Shown: positions 12,367 to 24,200 of the stretch, one piece after another | Layout of the letters: every line of letters starts with the position of its first letter | Position numbering within the stretch: position 1 is the stretch's first letter | NCBI GenBank assembly: GCA_036874045.1 | Contig: CM072336.1 | Coordinates: forward strand, 2,996,001 to 3,060,000 | Direction: 5' to 3' | Length of the DNA stretch: 64,000 bases | Origin: Cymodocea nodosa | Lineage: Eukaryota; Streptophyta; Magnoliopsida; Alismatales; Cymodoceaceae | Notes under the pieces: generated by a model | Databases searched by the model: none | Seen by the model: the letters and a program-made list of their open reading frames with translations, nothing else | Told to the model about the DNA's origin: nothing | Position numbers and translations under genes: made by a program

Positions 12367-13842
12367 TTATTGGCTTTTTGCGTCCATGTACAGCTTGCGG
12401 TAGTAAGCTAACAAGGCGTGTACAGTTCCCAGTACGGTGAGAACGAGCAACAGGAAAGCAACCAAGAAGCCAATGGTCGCCCATGGATTGCCGAAGTAAT
12501 CCTTCATCAATTTGGCCCGCCATCGGTGATGAGGATTTTCGCAGTACTTCATCAGTTTCCACTTCCGAACGCGGGGATGCTGCCAATAGCCGAAGTCCTG
12601 CGCTGGTATCAGCGTATCCTCGACCTCGAACTCCAGTCCTGCAAGCAGTTTACTGACGAGCAGGGCTCCTTCCACGTGGCTTTGGGCGGTGATGATCTGA
12701 TTCTGCTGCATCACCTCCATGTCCGCCGGCGTCTTGATGAGCTCGCCGAGGAATTCCGAGTAGGTGAGGATGTAGGCTGGCATCCCCGGGAGGTAGATCT
12801 CCAAGGCGATGAGGTTCTTCAGCAGGGAGAAGCTTTGTCGGTCCAAGGAGAATATGGGGATGAACAAGGACCCGTCCTTGAAACGCAGGTCCATGAAGGA
12901 AGCCCGCAGTTTGACGCCTGCCTCCTGGAGCTCCGTGGCGGAAGCGATCTTCGTCGGATAGGTGGGATTCCCAAACAACAGCTGGTGGATCAAGTACATG
13001 GGCCAGAACACCAAGCCAGTCAGGCTGGAGAAGAAGAACTTGATGGAGCTCCTGAGCAACCGTGTGTAACCGAGGGATTGCTTGTGCAGCTGGGAGTTGA
13101 TCAGTGTCATGTGGAACAAGTGGAGGAGATGGGAAGGGCTTTGCACGATCTGCTGCTCCCAGTTGACGTAGTACGTCCAGAAATTCCTCTTCCGGTCCCA
13201 GAGCTCGGTGTGGCAAAGGTAACGAGTGGCAATGCCGAGCATGGATTTGACCCCGGTGTTGGTGTTGGCGTGGCGTTGGTAGACCTCGAAGAGAGCTTCG
13301 AGAACGAAGAATGGGATCTGGTTCTCGAGGAGGAGTATGTCGTGCTTTATCCACGACAACTTCCAACCCAAATCGTCCATTACCTTCTCTTTGGTGAATC
13401 GGCTATCGATGATGAACTTGATGAGGAAGCATCCGTCCAGCACCAGCATGTTCACGAAGGCATCGCTGCTGATGCCGACCAGCGTTTCGGGTCTGTGGTA
13501 GCACGCACGAGCGTCTTCCTCCTTGCCTCGCGCCGCCTCGATGAACTCGCGGAGGACGTTGTCGTTGTCGTCGCCGCCTGAGCTTTGCAGTAGGCTCTGG
13601 AGGTACCGCCACTTGCGCTTCTCCATCAGTTTCAGCCGCTCCTTGTCCCGATGGAAAGGGCCGATGGAGATGACCTTTGGATGGTAGGGGTTGTCATCCA
13701 TCGGCCGCTTATCATATTGGACTCGGCGGATGGTGCATCTGATGGTACCTCGTCCTCTGTGCTTGCTCATCTTTCTGAGCTCCCTCCTCATGAAGGCCAA
13801 CAGGGATTCCTCTTCTATCACGACGTGGCCGTTCGCCTCCAT
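12367..13842 (-). CDS. DUF247 membrane protein, single exon, 491 aa
   Basis: The product belongs to the plant DUF247 (PF03140) family, whose molecular role is mostly unknown. Some members are pollen self-incompatibility determinants in grasses, but nothing here says that this one is. Family landmarks appear in order: YHPKVISIGPFHR (53-65), KWRYLQSLL (77-85), FVNMLVLDGCFLIKF (129-143), HDILLLENQIPFFVLEALF (167-185), SATELQEAGVKLR (301-313), and a closing hydrophobic helix at about 454-478 followed by basic residues, as usual for a C-terminal membrane anchor. I chose the ATG at 13842: the conserved acidic start MEANGHVVIEEES follows, whereas the upstream in-frame ATG (13971) adds 43 unconserved residues and lies before a TATA-like tract. 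Codons are G/C-rich, unlike the surroundings. The frame is intact and of normal length. The opposite strand is also open for 387 codons, a by-product of codon bias. Confidence 0.9.
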   Translation of the reverse strand: MEANGHVVIEEESLLAFMRRELRKMSKHRGRGTIRCTIRRVQYDKRPMDDNPYHPKVISIGPFHRDKERLKLMEKRKWRYLQSLLQSSGGDDNDNVLREFIEAARGKEEDARACYHRPETLVGISSDAFVNMLVLDGCFLIKFIIDSRFTKEKVMDDLGWKLSWIKHDILLLENQIPFFVLEALFEVYQRHANTNTGVKSMLGIATRYLCHTELWDRKRNFWTYYVNWEQQIVQSPSHLLHLFHMTLINSQLHKQSLGYTRLLRSSIKFFFSSLTGLVFWPMYLIHQLLFGNPTYPTKIASATELQEAGVKLRASFMDLRFKDGSLFIPIFSLDRQSFSLLKNLIALEIYLPGMPAYILTYSEFLGELIKTPADMEVMQQNQIITAQSHVEGALLVSKLLAGLEFEVEDTLIPAQDFGYWQHPRVRKWKLMKYCENPHHRWRAKLMKDYFGNPWATIGFLVAFLLLVLTVLGTVHALLAYYRKLYMDAKSQ

Positions 13843-13930
13843 CTTTCTTTCTCCCACTACTTCTTCCTGTGGAAATTTGTGGACACGACGGCTGTTTATA
13901 GATAATATTGTGGTGTAGTACATCGGTACG

Positions 13931-13940
13931 TATATATATA
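13931..13940 (-). promoter_or_regulatory. TATA-box candidate of the DUF247 gene
   Basis: The run of alternating T and A (13931-13940) lies about 90 bp upstream of the chosen ATG. A start of transcription about 30 bp downstream would leave a leader of 60 bp or so. This placement supports starting translation at 13842 rather than 13971. Confidence 0.45.
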
Positions 13941-13971
13941 GCCGGCAGTTAAAACTGAGAAATCCAAACAT

Positions 13972-16900
13972 TTTAATCCATATTGGAGTAAAAATACATT
14001 AAATATGTTGGATTATCCATTTTTTTATATATCTTAAAATAAATGGTCTAGATTTGTTAAATTGCCAATCTGAAATTTTTTATTTCTTTTTTGAAAATAT
14101 TTTTTTGTTAATATAATACACGACAGATCAATAAGCTTGTCGTTTGACGAGTCAACTTATGCTTTTCCTTAAAAGAAAAATGAATAACAATGTCAATTAC
14201 TTGTGGAGGGAAAGCATAATGACGATGATTAAAGTCCCTAACCGATTGCCCCTTTTTCAAGTAGGTGGCCGGCAGGAGCTTCAAGTGGAGTGCGCGCGGA
14301 GGTCAGGGGGTGACCCACGTAGTGGCAGAAACGAATGGGTTTTTGAGCTGTGATCAGCGGAGATCGCAGGCGTCGACACGGTGGTAGCGGTGTGCGTGGA
14401 CTGTCGGAGGATTGTGCGGCGACGCTCGCAAAGTCAGGTAGAGGTGCGCGGGCGGCAGATCTGTGGCGGAGATAGCAGTGGAATGGGTGGAGGATGATGG
14501 TGTTTTGGGCTCCTATGTGGTAGTGTTTACTTGATTTTCTTGTGAGTAATTTCTTTGTTAATCACGTTTAATTTATAAAGTTTGAAAGGAATTAACTTTC
14601 TCCCACGATCTCTGTCGCTACATCCATCTATTATTTATATTTAAAATTAATCTTTTTGACGAATTACAACATGCAAATCACTATGTCGGCCTTAAGGAAT
14701 TGAAGACAACCAATATGGGTTTATTCCTTCCTCTTTGCGGAACCCCCCTGTATCGCCCATCGAATTGCATTTTGCATTTTGCGGAACATTGTTGCGAGAA
14801 AAATGATGGATCTACGAGGAAAATAAGTGTCAACCATAAATTATGCCTAATTGGTCGACGACGACTATGTGAGGGACGAGAAGGGTAGACCTGAAGATCA
14901 GTTTGATATCATTTCCTTCCATTTATTATTCGAGACAGATTAACAACGTAAAAAAAGTTAAAAGAATTAGTTGTCGGTTTAAAATTTAGCGAAGAATTGT
15001 AACAAAAGATTCAAGGTCATGTAAATCAAATAAAATTTCATAATAAATAAAAATACTTTTAAAAAAAGGATTCAAGTGATCGATTTTGACTTGGATTATA
15101 ATTATTATCGTATATGATATTAAAAATTTGTGTTTTGGAAAGATTCAACTGTGTCAAGCTTCTTGTATGAAAAATTATATTTTTTCAAAGACATTTTGTT
15201 TTAAAATTATGAAAAAAAAAAATTGAACACAATAATTTGTTCGTACCCGATTTTTCCAAGATGCAACTTCTGATAAATAGTAAAAATATATTAGAATTTG
15301 ATAATATAAAATATGTTACCTTTGAAAATAAATAACAACACTTCTAAAGTGAAAATAAGGAAAGTTGAAAAATAAAAAAGTTAAAAGTTTTATATACATG
15401 TTTACAAAAGATAATTTAGTAAAATGTTTTGAAACTACGTTATGACTTATACTTTATAGAATACTTTAAAGGAAAAGTATGATAAAATAATTAAAAATAG
15501 ATACATAACTTCTCCTTCAAAAGTATGATTATTACAAAATGTTTGAGAAATAAAATATAGTGAAATATGTTAATAATATGATAGTTATGATAAAAATATA
15601 ACTATTGTAGTAATTATATTTTAAGATAGTAAAAAGTAAAAATATGTAGCAAAATATACACAATAAGTTAAATATATTGTATGTAGTGTAGTTACATCAT
15701 ATGTTTGGATTAAGAGATTTATAACTAATTTAAATCTTAACTTAATAAATTATCTAATAGAAATGTATTATGATAATCAAACAATAATAACTTGTGTATA
15801 TTGTAATATAAATATAACAAAAAGATGACATATTAATATATATTATCACTACATTTATGATATTCTAAGAAAAAGAAAATTAAGTTTTATTTCTATTTAT
15901 TGTTGATCATATGATAAAAGGAATATTAATATAAAAATATATTAAGTTTGTAAACTTAATGATATTAAGTTTACATAGATAATGAAAATGTAGAATATTC
16001 TCGTAAATAATAGGAATAGAAGATTAATATTTTCTCACAGATAACAATAATAATATATATATATATATACTAATAATATATAATAATCAATTTAAATTTT
16101 AAGTTTAAATTTAAATTTCAATGGTTACCAGAATATTCGGAAGAAGTAAATGATAGAGACTGTGAAAGGAAATAAACTCTTCCAACTCTATATAATTAAG
16201 GATGATTAACCTAGAAAAATAAAGATTCTCAACAATAATCATACCCGTAATCGAAGTACCCAAAAATCGCCCACCGTCAACTGTCCACTACGTCTCCGCT
16301 GGTCGCGAACAACAGGGCACTTTCTTATGTTATCCAGTTTTTCTTTCTCTTTTGGAACCAACCTTTCTAATATTCCCTTACATCTTAACCTTGATGATGC
16401 ACATTGACATCTTGTAGAGTCTTTCTTTTGGCTTGTGTAATCATGCTTTAGTACGAAGTTATTCTATTCTCCACTATTGAGTACAAAAATTTGATGTACC
16501 CTCCTCACAAAGGTTGGTTATGGTAGTTGCTTAATATGTACACATGTATTGGCAGAACTTAAACAAGCCTGCGTAACCTACATAATATATTAATATATGT
16601 AGCTAATCAACTGCTCAATCATTCTGCTTAAACCTTAGATCATTACATAAGCACCGGAAGTTCTAATCTTATAGATGTCTCAGAAGAAACATGTAGGTAC
16701 GTACTTCTTGTTGCTTTGAAGAATTGAAGCAAGATTGTAGTAACCTCACGGTGACATTGGAGTGAGACACAACATCAAATGATTAATCCATTTCTTCCTC
16801 TTCCTTTTCCCTACCCTTCTTCTATATTGCAATTTCTCACAATATGTCACTGCTAAGAAATCCCTTGCGGAGATCGTAGCTGACGAAAATGGAGGATGGT

Positions 16901-17450
16901 TGTTTTTGTTTAGCTTATTTTACATAAATAGTTGATGGCAGTGCTATTGGTATACGTTCAAACTGTAACTCAACGCAAGTCTTAAGAAAGCAACCTTAAC
17001 GTAACTCAAAGCAGAGGTGAACACGGATGTAAATTAACCCATATGGATTATATTTGTTTGAGTTCTTATCTTGTATCAGCCATTATATTTGTAATTTTTT
17101 AAAAATACATGGTTCAATGCTATTGGCATTAAATCATATCTTAGGATCTGAACTTTTATTCATTTAGTTTTGTAACATTTCAAAAATTGCACTTTTCAAA
17201 AAAAGAAAAAGCTTTAATTTTATTCACATTTAGATGCAATATAAACAAAATTTTAGATCTTCACTTTACATTTCAAAATAAATATAAAAGAAAAATAAAC
17301 ATGTCATTTGATAATTTTATATCAGTATACTCTTATTGGAACCTTTATAATGTTATTTTTAATTCTAATTACCAGATGTTGGGTTAACGTCGAAAAAATA
17401 AAAATCCCTTCTTTTATTCGGATTGCAACATTAAACGACTTGAAAATTTC
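13972..17450. other. Intergenic DNA with one G/C-rich patch
   Basis: Mostly A/T-rich and without recognisable genes. The patch at about 14250-14510 is G/C-rich (for example GGTGGCCGGCAGGAGC and GCGCGGGCGGCAG) and has a short open frame ending at 14353 that resembles nothing known. It could be a fragment of a transposon leader or a captured gene piece. From 14.9 to 16.1 kb the DNA is extremely A/T-rich with no feature other than an (AT)n run near 16055. Confidence 0.5.
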
Positions 17451-17479
17451 GAATGTACTTCGGCGAGAAAGATCCCTAC

Positions 17480-17830
17480 GCCCTCTCGAAGGCCCGACGG
17501 TAATCTCCCTCCGGACGCCTTTTCACCCGATGCCCTCTCGCCCGACGTCCTCTCACGTTTCGTTCGTCCAACGACTTCGCCCCCTCCGACCTTCGTAGAA
17601 CCTACGATTCGCCCCAACCGACCTCTGCAGTTTCCCGACAATTCGCCCTGATCGTAGAACCGACGATTCGCCCCCTCTGCAGAACCGACGATTCGCCCCC
17701 TCCGCAAAACTGACGATTCTCCCCCTTCGCAGAACTGACGATTAACCGGTCATCCATAAATTAGGGTTTGTTTTGAGCTTGCCATATTCTCTGTTGTAAT
17801 ATTCTCATCTTGTTCGATCATGGATGATGT
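17480..17830 (+). promoter_or_regulatory. Possible 5' leader exon or promoter of the CID gene
   Basis: A G/C-rich island in A/T-rich DNA, rich in CpG, contains a 25-bp tandem array and then TTAGGGTTT (17761-17769), the reverse of the telo-box AAACCCTAA that is common near start sites of plant translation-related genes. The first coding exon of the CID gene begins directly after a splice acceptor (TTCACAG|GATG at 21258), which demands an untranslated exon upstream. This island, 3.5 kb away, is the best candidate seen. It is not proven; RNA evidence is needed. Confidence 0.35.
17595..17751. repeat. 25-bp tandem array
   Basis: Units based on GCAGAACCGACGATTCGCCC start at 17654, 17679, 17704 and 17729 at an exact 25-bp step. 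Two looser units lie upstream at about 17595 and 17626. Confidence 0.8.
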
Positions 17831-20800
17831 TGGACACAATTTGCATGAATAACCATATTCTTCGTGTTTTATTGATTGTATTGTTAATATTGCAAATGTA
17901 TGGAGTTGGATGGTGGCAAGGGTGAGCTGAATTTCTCAGCATCAATAGGAGAATCAGGGTTAGATTTTTTAGTATTGGTTGTATTGTTAATCTGAACACT
18001 ACGCCAGCTGTTCAGAAGTTAGAAAATCGTGGTTTATAGGTTCACATTATGGTAATTGTATTAAGAAGCAAAAATTCTTCTAGACATATACTACACCCAC
18101 ACCTGACACGGGTCAAATAAATGGCCAAGATTCTGCTGAGTTAGTTTTGGGGCATTAGTTTCTGCCGAGTTATTCTGAATTTTAATCTTGTTCTTGTTAC
18201 GTTATATAGAACCTTAATATTTACATAAGTATATGGGCATCTCTCCTCTTTAAATTATGCTGCATTTGACAATATGAAATCTTTTATAGAAACATCTTGC
18301 CTTGAACTTTTCTATTGATGTTTAAACAGTAATCAATACAATTGGCTTCGTTCTAGACCTTAAACCCTAAAATCATTGCACATATCACCTCCCCTCTCCT
18401 TGGTTCCCTTCCTCTTCTAACTGTTCCAGCCTCCCTGTTCTGCTTCTTCCTTTTAGGCAACCTTGTTGGGAATCTGCTAGATACCGGTATTGCTGTAACT
18501 TACAAGGAAGATGTCATAGAATCCTCTTTGGCCGTGTGTCCCCCTCCTTCCATCACTTCTCCAGTCACCAATCCTGCTGGAAGGGTTGTATACCTCCTTC
18601 ACCATTACTAATTGACAACTCTCCACATCGCTTTCATTCATCAGCTGTTTTCTCCATAGGCCATATAAACACTGACTGACGCTTCCTCCTGTGTTTTTAT
18701 AACTTCTGCCACCTACTCATCAGTGAATTCCGTCCTGCGGTCATCAATAAGGTCCCAACATCATTGCCACATTGCCAAAGAAGTCTGCTGCAGGCACAAT
18801 TCTCACCGTCAACAAAGATCAAAGGCTGGCACTGGACAATTTAAGTTTAATTATTAGGTTCTAGAAAGTCATCCTTAGATTGATGATTAGTTGATTATTT
18901 ATATGAGTTTATTCCAAGGAAATTTGCAATGAAAATTTTATAATTTCTCAAATTATTTACTTGTATAATGACCATATCACTAAATTTTCAGTGGAGAATG
19001 GCTTAGTCAATCTTTTGTGGTGATGTTATTAAGTGAATGGGTAATACCTGGTAATGATCATCTATTTCACAACCTTGCAAATAAAGTAGAAGAGTAGAAG
19101 ATTTAGAAAGTTGAAAATTGCACCGATTGTCTTATTTACATTATTGCTTTGTATTCTTAAAATCTATTTGATTTTTGGAAGTTGGTTTGCAAGAAAGAAT
19201 GCAAGAAAGGGAAATCAAATGGTGCATATATTTGGTAGTTTTTATTTGTAGGAAAGAGAAACGTTTGTATCTGTGGTGGTTATGACAGAAGAGCAACTGT
19301 TAGTATTTCAGGTTTTGTATTCCAACCTTTTTTTCATAAGCAATGTTAAATCCAATTGTTTCCATATTAATGAAGGAAAAATTCCAGATATTCATATCCT
19401 CTCTTAATTTGTATCTGGTTTCTCCAACTTTAATGGCTCTTTTCAGACATCACAAACCGACACACCCTTTGGTTAATCCTGTAACTTCAATTAGACTTTG
19501 AATCAATGCACATTTCCAATTATTCTTATAATTTGGTGATATTCTGCCTCATCAAAATCACGCTATATGGTGTTTTGAACTTTGACCCATTCTCTTAATT
19601 AGGATTATTATTAATTGATGATGATTGAAGTTTTTGAGTTTCTTTGACTGAGATGTAGCCTTTGTGGGACAGTCATATGTATGAACCAAACCAAGTGTTT
19701 GTGTTATTTTTATGGATGGAGTTTTTATTGTGAATCTTGATTTGTTCTTGTCAATCATATCATAGATGAAATCATTTCTTATCTCATAATTGTATAATAC
19801 TATTGTGAGAATGGTCCCGTATCGATTAATATGAAGATTGAACCTAGGTTTATATATGATAAATCCGTCCACTCACTGTCATTGGTTTTGAGATGAAATT
19901 TCACATGGTATTAGAGAAGGTTCACACACATCTACTTGTAAAAATATTTGTGGGCATGATAATAAGTCACAAGTAAGTGAGTGTGTGTGAATAGTCTCAT
20001 ATTGATTAATATGAGGATTGAACCTGGATTTATATATGATAAATCTCTTTATTTATTATCAATTGGTTTTGGGATAGAATTTCTCTTACCACTCATCTTG
20101 TCATACGTCTAACATTATCATTGTGTTTTAGTAATTTTTTTATACACGTTCATGTTTAAAGACCCAACCTTCCTGATCATACATCATTTCCTTCAAATTT
20201 TAAAGCCAAAAAATATACTTTTAGTACATAATACTCTTGATGTATTTCTCTACCATCTATATTAATTTTGTAAACAATATCCCTCATAATCTTTTTTATT
20301 GTTCCTTTAGAGTAGGATTTGCATCAATTGATAAAATAAGATAAGTTGGCTTATGTGGTTTAACCAAATCTTTAAGAAGACAAAGAATACACCAGTTAAG
20401 AGAGGAAAATTAATTAATGCAACGGAAATTAAAAGAAGTAGAGGGATGCCTAGAACTATTTGATTAGGAATTTTGAGAAAAGATTTAAATTTATGTAAGT
20501 TAACTGAAGATTTGACTATAGATAAAAATACATAAAATTATGATTTAGATTGTTGTTGTTGTTATATTAAACTCCACTAACTATTTTCTTAACCTTTTTG
20601 CCAACTTGTCTTTGGCTCAATTTTCAATGAACATGAGGATACAGAATTATTTCTTGTGACTACAATTTGTGAACTTTGTCCCATACAACTCAATGATACT
20701 GAACTGTGGGTTCCTTTTTCAAAATTTTCCACCTTTTTACATTTATGATAGATTTATAATATTATTTATTTTTTTAAATTTTTTTTACATCTTTATTCTG

Positions 20801-21257
20801 CTACAAAGTTTCTTTAGTGTGGTATTTTTCCTCTAGGCTATCTCATATCATCTTGAGTTCACAGTGCTCTCTCATTTAGGTGAAATAATTTTCCTTAACC
20901 TTCTTTCTAATTATGTCACCTCCTTTGCATGATTCTCTTATATTGCAAAAATCTTGTTTTTATTGTTGTTTAAAAGTAAGTTCTAGGTTTTTGTTTTTAT
21001 TTCTTAAATCTACTTTGGTAGTCTTCAACGGAAGAAGGAATTGCTGGACATTAATGTTAGAATAAGTTCACATCCAAGAGTATAGTGACTTGACTGTCAT
21101 TTACATGTACATAAACTCTCGAACTTATGGTTGATACATTTTGAGTTGGGTATCTAATTGCATTTAAAATGAAAAAAGTAATATTTTATATTCTTCTCTG
21201 ATGTTAATCCTTTTGTTAATTATGGAATTTTTTTTGTTTTGATTAAAACTTTCACAG
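17831..21257 (+). other. Upstream DNA of the CID gene, probably a leader intron
   Basis: No coding exon is recognised. A second telo-box-like AAACCCTAA lies at 18362-18370, before a pyrimidine-rich stretch (18385-18450), and could mark an alternative leader. A TRIM-like element sits at 19804-20088. The rest is A/T-rich with chance frames. If the leader exon lies near 17.6 kb, nearly all of this is one intron ending at the acceptor at 21256-21257. Confidence 0.35.
19804..20088 (+). mobile_element. TRIM-like miniature LTR retroelement
   Basis: Two direct repeats of about 100 bp share ATTAATATGA-GATTGAACCT, TATATATGATAAATC and ATTGGTTTTG. The first runs from TGTGAGAATGG (19804) to TTTCACA (19905). 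It is followed at once by TGGTATTAGAG, a decayed primer-binding site for initiator-Met tRNA (canonical TGGTATCAGAGC). The second repeat spans about 19984-20088. The internal part is only about 80 bp and non-coding, as in TRIM elements. Confidence 0.6.
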
Positions 21258-21258
21258 G

Positions 21259-24200
21259 ATGAGTCTGCAGCAGGCCACAAATCCTAGATCATCTTCAAAT
21301 GGAGTTGGACGTCAAAGAGTGGATCGAGAACTGGGAGTTCGGCAGGAGAGTAAGTCACATTTTTGGTGGCAATTATTAAGAAATTGTAGGGCTAGTTATG
21401 AATGAGGACTACAAACTATTTTCTGCAGATCATCCAAATAGCAATAACAGCAGTAGGTTCCTAACTCCTCCACGTGATCGGCTTATCTTTACATCAACTT
21501 GTCTTATTGGTCATTTGGTGGAAGTTCATGTGAAAAATGGATCAATAATGTCTGGAATCTTTCATGCTACAAATGCAGAAAGAGATTTTGGTATGTAGAT
21601 GTGTATTCAATTTATGTATTATCTTTTCAAATTTAATAAAACATGTCTTATTGTATTTCATGTCTAGCTTTGATAACTCATCATTTGAGTTACCACTCAA
21701 AAGAGAAAAAAAAGTTGTTGAGTTCTCACATTATAGTTTTTTGATATGAAGGAATTGTCCTGAAAATGGCTCGGGTTGTGAAAGATGGTTCACTCAAAGG
21801 CCAATCAATTACTTCTGATATTAGTAAAAGGCCACAAACCATAATTATACCTGGGAAGGAACTTGTTCAAGTTATTGCAAAGGTTCTATTCTTGATTATA
21901 AATTCTATCTTGTTTGCTTTATATTGCAAATTTGCATTGGCTCTACAAATTACTTTCTTTTCAAGCTTGTTTAATTGATATCAAATGTTCTTTTTTGCAT
22001 TAGTAAAATGTCTTAATATTTGCTAATGTAGTGTTTATAGGCATTACTTCTCTAGAAAGATGATACTGCTTTGTTATTGTTGTTTGAGATTGAAAGTGTG
22101 TGACTAACTTCCAAAGATCTTCATATTGTTACTATTGGATTGGTCCTAGATTGGTAGTGCGGAGATTGAACTTTAGCTAATATATGATGAATCTTTCTAC
22201 TTATTGTTAATTAGTTTTGAGTTAGAATTTCATATGGTATCAAAGCAAGTTTATGCATATCTACTTGATCGAAAAAAAGGATATTCATAAGTATAAAATA
22301 AGTCATAAGTGAGAGTGTTAATTAATTTTGAGTTGGAATTTTGCAATTACTTTACAGGGTAAGATACTATTAATATAACATTATTAAGGATTCATCGTAC
22401 TCTCTTTCAAAAAAGGTCAAATACCATAAAAGAGATGCATTCCTGTTCATTCTTTATTTTATTCCATTATCCCAATTCTTTTTAGTAAAATATTGGGATC
22501 GTGTTTTTTTTAATGCAACCACCTTACAATAAAAAAGGATAAATCTAAAGCATGAGGTTCCTACCAATATTTAGCTTAGGAAAGATTTGACTGTACATAG
22601 CTTTATCTTTATAAATGATAGACTGCTTCATGGGATTCATATTTGTGACCTTTAGATTACAATTGAAGAACCTTACTATTGCATTGAGGCAATAATTACC
22701 ATCAAATGAATCTAATAATGAAGTCCACTGTCAATAATTGTTTCCAATATCCTTTGTTTTGAACTTGTCTTTTAAGTAAGGGCAATCCCTGTGTAGGATG
22801 ATTCCACCTATGTAGAGTTCAAAGAGGATTAACTTGTACTTTGCCTTATCTCGAGAAAGGGAGAGATTCCTTTTTAGGATTCAAACATATGATCTGCAGC
22901 AGGTCATTATGAAGCAATCTTACCATTTGGTCAAGGATCTTCCTTGCTGTCAACTTGTTTTTTTTTTTCAACAAAGAAAAAAAAGATTGCATTATTTTGA
23001 AATGATGCTAGTATTTACTTTACAGGATGTGTTACTAACTGGGAGTGAGTCTTCCAATAATCCTGTGCATGAAAAGCGTCAAGATTTAATGATTGATTCT
23101 GCAATATCCCTCTCGCATTGTGTGGAGGAGAGGGAGTTGGAACGCTGGGCACCTGATACTGATGACCCGAATTGTCCTGAACTGGATAACATTTTTGATG
23201 GGACATGGAACAGGTAAATATTTTTACTTGTCAGGTTGGATGTAATAATATCTAGATCTGTTACCTTGACATCTGTTGTTGTTTATTGCTATTTTTGCTA
23301 AGGAATTTTTTTCTTTTTCATGTTTTCCCCTATTGTCTTAGTGGAAAAATTTATCTATAGATTTCTATATGTTTTTTTCCTATAAGCATCTATCATATAT
23401 AAACAATGACAACAATGATCTGACTCATAATCCCACTATGTGAGATGAGCCACATGAATCCATTTTTTCTAAATGTTCTATCTATAAGCACCTACCATAT
23501 ATAATTATTTTCTTTTTCAAAAATAAGAAATAATTTTATGGGTGGTTAATCTATAGTGTTATCCACTATGGATTAAAATTTGAACTTAATCCTAGTTATA
23601 TTCATTTAGACTTTTGGATTTAAAAAATTAATTATTGAAATTTAGCAGAAATTGGTGAATTTTAGTATCTATATATCAAGGACCAATGCTCGTTAAATTT
23701 AAACAAAAATTTTATCATGTATTTATTCTACAATATATTCTCCATCTCCAATGTTTAGGTCATCTCCACCTCTGGCAAAAGGCTTGCACCCTCTGATGTT
23801 TGGGCATTCTCCACTTTTGGTGTTTGCCCTTGAGAATTTAAAAGCTTTTGATAATAATTCTTCACTGTAAATTTGTTTGCCCTATCTGGTCTCCAAAAGG
23901 GTGGTCACTTCCATTGGCTCGGGAATTGGTAAAAGAAAAGCTGTTAAAGATAAGAAATCTGACCCAACTCCTTGTCTTTTAATTTTCTTCTGAGATTAAG
24001 ATCCTAGGTTTTGTCATCATTTATGAAAATTTTGAAGTCCACCTTTTCCCATGCATCCCTTGCCAAGTTAAAAGTTACTAGAAAACACCAGCAAAACATG
24101 CAACTGATAATCCCTTTGCCTTGGTAGAAATTGATGGAGGTGCCATCTCCCAAGCAAAGGTCCAGAAAATTAGACCATAGCATCTAAAGAGTTTTGACGT

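Noticed and set aside
12650-13366. Overlapping 238-codon frame within DUF247
   Set aside because: Out-of-frame shadow of the DUF247 coding sequence, rich in Pro, Arg and His, with no domain.
12418-13581. Long open frame (387 codons) on the plus strand opposite the DUF247 gene
   Set aside because: It lies wholly antisense to a well-supported gene, begins at GTG rather than ATG, and its composition (Leu, Glu, Gln, Val in irregular runs) is what G/C-biased codons give on the complementary strand.
13843-13971. Upstream ATG giving a 534-residue DUF247 protein
   Set aside because: The added 43 residues are unlike the family and would place the start codon upstream of the TATA-like tract at 13931-13940.
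17308-17707. Frames on both strands in the G/C-rich island
   Set aside because: They are produced by the 25-bp tandem array and high G/C content; the region is better explained as leader or promoter.
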